From positions 1-41,364 of the forward strand of contig CAZSIV010000020.1 in the NCBI GenBank assembly GCA_964607135.1: DNA of 41,364 nucleotides, read 5' to 3'. Made by a program: the position numbers and the translations under genes. A model generated the notes under the pieces. The model searched no databases and was not told where the DNA came from. It was given only the letters and a program-made list of their open reading frames with translations. This stretch comes from Metaruminococcus_A sp964607135 (GTDB lineage Bacteria > Bacillota > Clostridia > Oscillospirales > Ruminococcaceae). Numbering within the stretch: the first letter of the stretch is position 1; the number at the start of each line of letters is the position of its first letter. This document shows positions 40,209 to 41,364 of this stretch, in pieces.

Positions 40209-41192
40209 TTAGTTGGCCCACGCGATCTGCTGGGTCTTTTTAAGCGGATACTCTAACAGATACGAGCCGTTGAGGTTTTCGCGTTTGAGGTGAACCGCCG
40301 TGATTTGATGGTTAAAGTAGCTCGTATAATAGTAAATCCCTTTGCTTACGTTGATGCAGCAGGAATAGGTGGTAATTTGGAGCTTTCCGTCGGGCAGGAC
40401 GACGCTTCCCCGCGGGACGCCCACCGACGAGAGGATACGAAAAAACTGCGAAACACTGCTGTTTTCATCCAGATCGCAGATCGAATTAGCGCTGAGGTAG
40501 GCTGCTTTGACAAACCGGGAAGCGGGGGAAAAATCGCCGGGCAGTCCGAAGCTTCCCAGGCCCAGGCCGAACGGCTGCAATTTTCCCACCTTGCTGAAGC
40601 AGTTTTCCGGCTGCCCTGTCATCAGGTTCATATATTGGCAGACATTTTCTATCTGGAAGCTAAAGGGGGGATTATTGGTCATGACGCCGAAGGGGTTCTC
40701 GAAGATCGTCATCCCATTTTTCGTCGCCTCCAGTACAATCGAGCCGGTCTGATCCGCAATATGCCAATGGAGCGGGGAAAGCTGGATGTGATTGCTGAAC
40801 GGGATGGCGACGAGCTGGGTCGTTTCGAGCAGCTTCCTCGCATCCTCCAGGGTGGCGCATCTCCCGAGAAGCCAGGGGACCAGCTCGAACGGGGAAATAT
40901 TGGATTTTTCCGGATCGGCCTGCGGGGGGAAGAAAGCATTCCCCGGGAAGTTCAGCCCCGCGATGCACAGCCCCTTTTCATTTGCCGCTTCCGCATAAAG
41001 GGGATAACCGTCTGCGACTGTCGCCATCCCGATAATCGCGTAGTGGTTGCGCATCAGCCCGGCTTTGCGGAATTCAAACGGATAATTCCGCGGTGTTATG
41101 ACGACACGCTCTCCAAATTCATATTCGAGATCCATATTCCGTCCAAAGTAAAAGTCGCCTGTCTTCATTGCAATGCTGGTACACACAGGCAC
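40209..41192 (-). CDS. Choloylglycine hydrolase family enzyme (bile salt hydrolase/penicillin acylase type)
   Basis: A 327-residue Ntn-hydrolase that likely deconjugates glycine- or taurine-conjugated bile acids. The catalytic cysteine is in PVCTSIAMKTGD; GRNMDLEYEFGE, ANEKGLCIAGLNFPG, FGVMTNNPPF and SRFVKAAYL match the conserved Arg, Asp, Asn and Arg of the family. With GTG 41192 the protein starts Met-Pro-Val-Cys, so a three-residue propeptide must be removed to free the Cys, as in Bacillus penicillin V acylase. With GTG 41186 it starts Met-Cys-Thr like most bile salt hydrolases. AGGAGGAGGGAC directly precedes 41192 and favours that start. It has no signal peptide. Penicillin V acylase or N-acyl-homoserine lactone activity are alternatives. 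Confidence 0.92.
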   Translation of the reverse strand: MPVCTSIAMKTGDFYFGRNMDLEYEFGERVVITPRNYPFEFRKAGLMRNHYAIIGMATVADGYPLYAEAANEKGLCIAGLNFPGNAFFPPQADPEKSNISPFELVPWLLGRCATLEDARKLLETTQLVAIPFSNHIQLSPLHWHIADQTGSIVLEATKNGMTIFENPFGVMTNNPPFSFQIENVCQYMNLMTGQPENCFSKVGKLQPFGLGLGSFGLPGDFSPASRFVKAAYLSANSICDLDENSSVSQFFRILSSVGVPRGSVVLPDGKLQITTYSCCINVSKGIYYYTSYFNHQITAVHLKRENLNGSYLLEYPLKKTQQIAWAN

Positions 41193-41310
41193 GTCCCTCC
41201 TCCTGTTTTCAATAAGGGCAAAACCCTGTAATCACTATATTATATTCAGTCATTAGAATTTGTATGTTTCAGCGCTTCATACATCGAACTTTAAAAAATT
41301 TCAACAGCAT

Positions 41311-41364
41311 CCGTGCCCGGCCGAGTGGCCTCGGCAGGACAAACGCGATTCACAAGTCATTCTG
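41311..41364. repeat. Mosaic intergenic repeat, locus 9 (cut by the window end)
   Basis: Starts with CCGTGCCCGGCCGAGTGGCC, identical to 39862-39881, and continues with AAACGCGATTCACAAG, a B-module-like word. It is truncated by the end of the window. Confidence 0.7.

Overview
The window reads as a chromosomal segment of a GC-rich, spore-forming, strictly anaerobic gut Firmicute, probably Clostridia of the Oscillospiraceae/Ruminococcaceae type. This is inferred from gene content, not from a marker gene. The supporting genes are a class III (anaerobic) ribonucleotide reductase, a glycyl radical enzyme, spoVG, a bile-salt-hydrolase-type enzyme, plant-polysaccharide glycosidases (GH51, GH2), lipoproteins with Firmicute lipoboxes, AGGAGG ribosome binding sites, and sigma-A promoters with 17-bp spacers. 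No rRNA, CRISPR array or transposase gene was seen.

Layout. 1-5.5 kb: a metalloprotease-like lipoprotein, then on the minus strand a cyclophilin, a CDP-alcohol phosphatidyltransferase, a GT4-PlsC fusion and a small membrane protein; this looks like a membrane-lipid cluster. 5.9-8.6 kb: an AraC-type regulator, an unrecognised helical protein and a flavin reductase-like protein. 8.8-11.1 kb: a glycyl radical enzyme without its activase. 11.3-13.4 kb: a VanY-type carboxypeptidase and a GH25 muramidase. 13.4-14.0 kb: an XRE repressor divergent from a tiny gene, with twin palindromic operators between them. 14.1-19.3 kb: GH51 arabinofuranosidase, an ABC-F protein with an attenuator-like leader, and an AraC regulator. 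19.6-27.4 kb: spoVG divergent from murC, a lipoprotein cyclophilin, tRNA-Val, a small lipoprotein, a PAP2 phosphatase, a Ser-rich GH25 lipoprotein and a bactofilin. 27.6-30.2 kb: a GNAT acetyltransferase and a DUF4417 protein fused to a toxin-like HxDH module, with three related ~106-residue C-terminal or stand-alone modules. 30.5-34.0 kb: flavodoxin-like oxidoreductase, serine hydrolase and MFS transporter. 34.3-37.4 kb: nrdD, a separate 60-residue glycyl-radical peptide and nrdG, behind an NrdR-box promoter. 37.6-41.2 kb: GH2 beta-mannosidase-like enzyme and a choloylglycine hydrolase.

Themes. Cell envelope work recurs (murC, VanY, two GH25 enzymes, bactofilin, PAP2, phospholipid and glycolipid synthesis), as does radical-based anaerobic metabolism (NrdD/NrdG, glycyl radical enzyme).

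Most unusual: (i) a mosaic intergenic repeat family in at least nine loci, in both orientations, built from two ~50-bp modules, often touching or replacing the 3' ends of genes; (ii) a class III ribonucleotide reductase whose glycyl radical segment is encoded by a separate small gene; (iii) a DUF4417/toxin-like/immunity-like fusion with an internal start and tandem mosaic paralogues.
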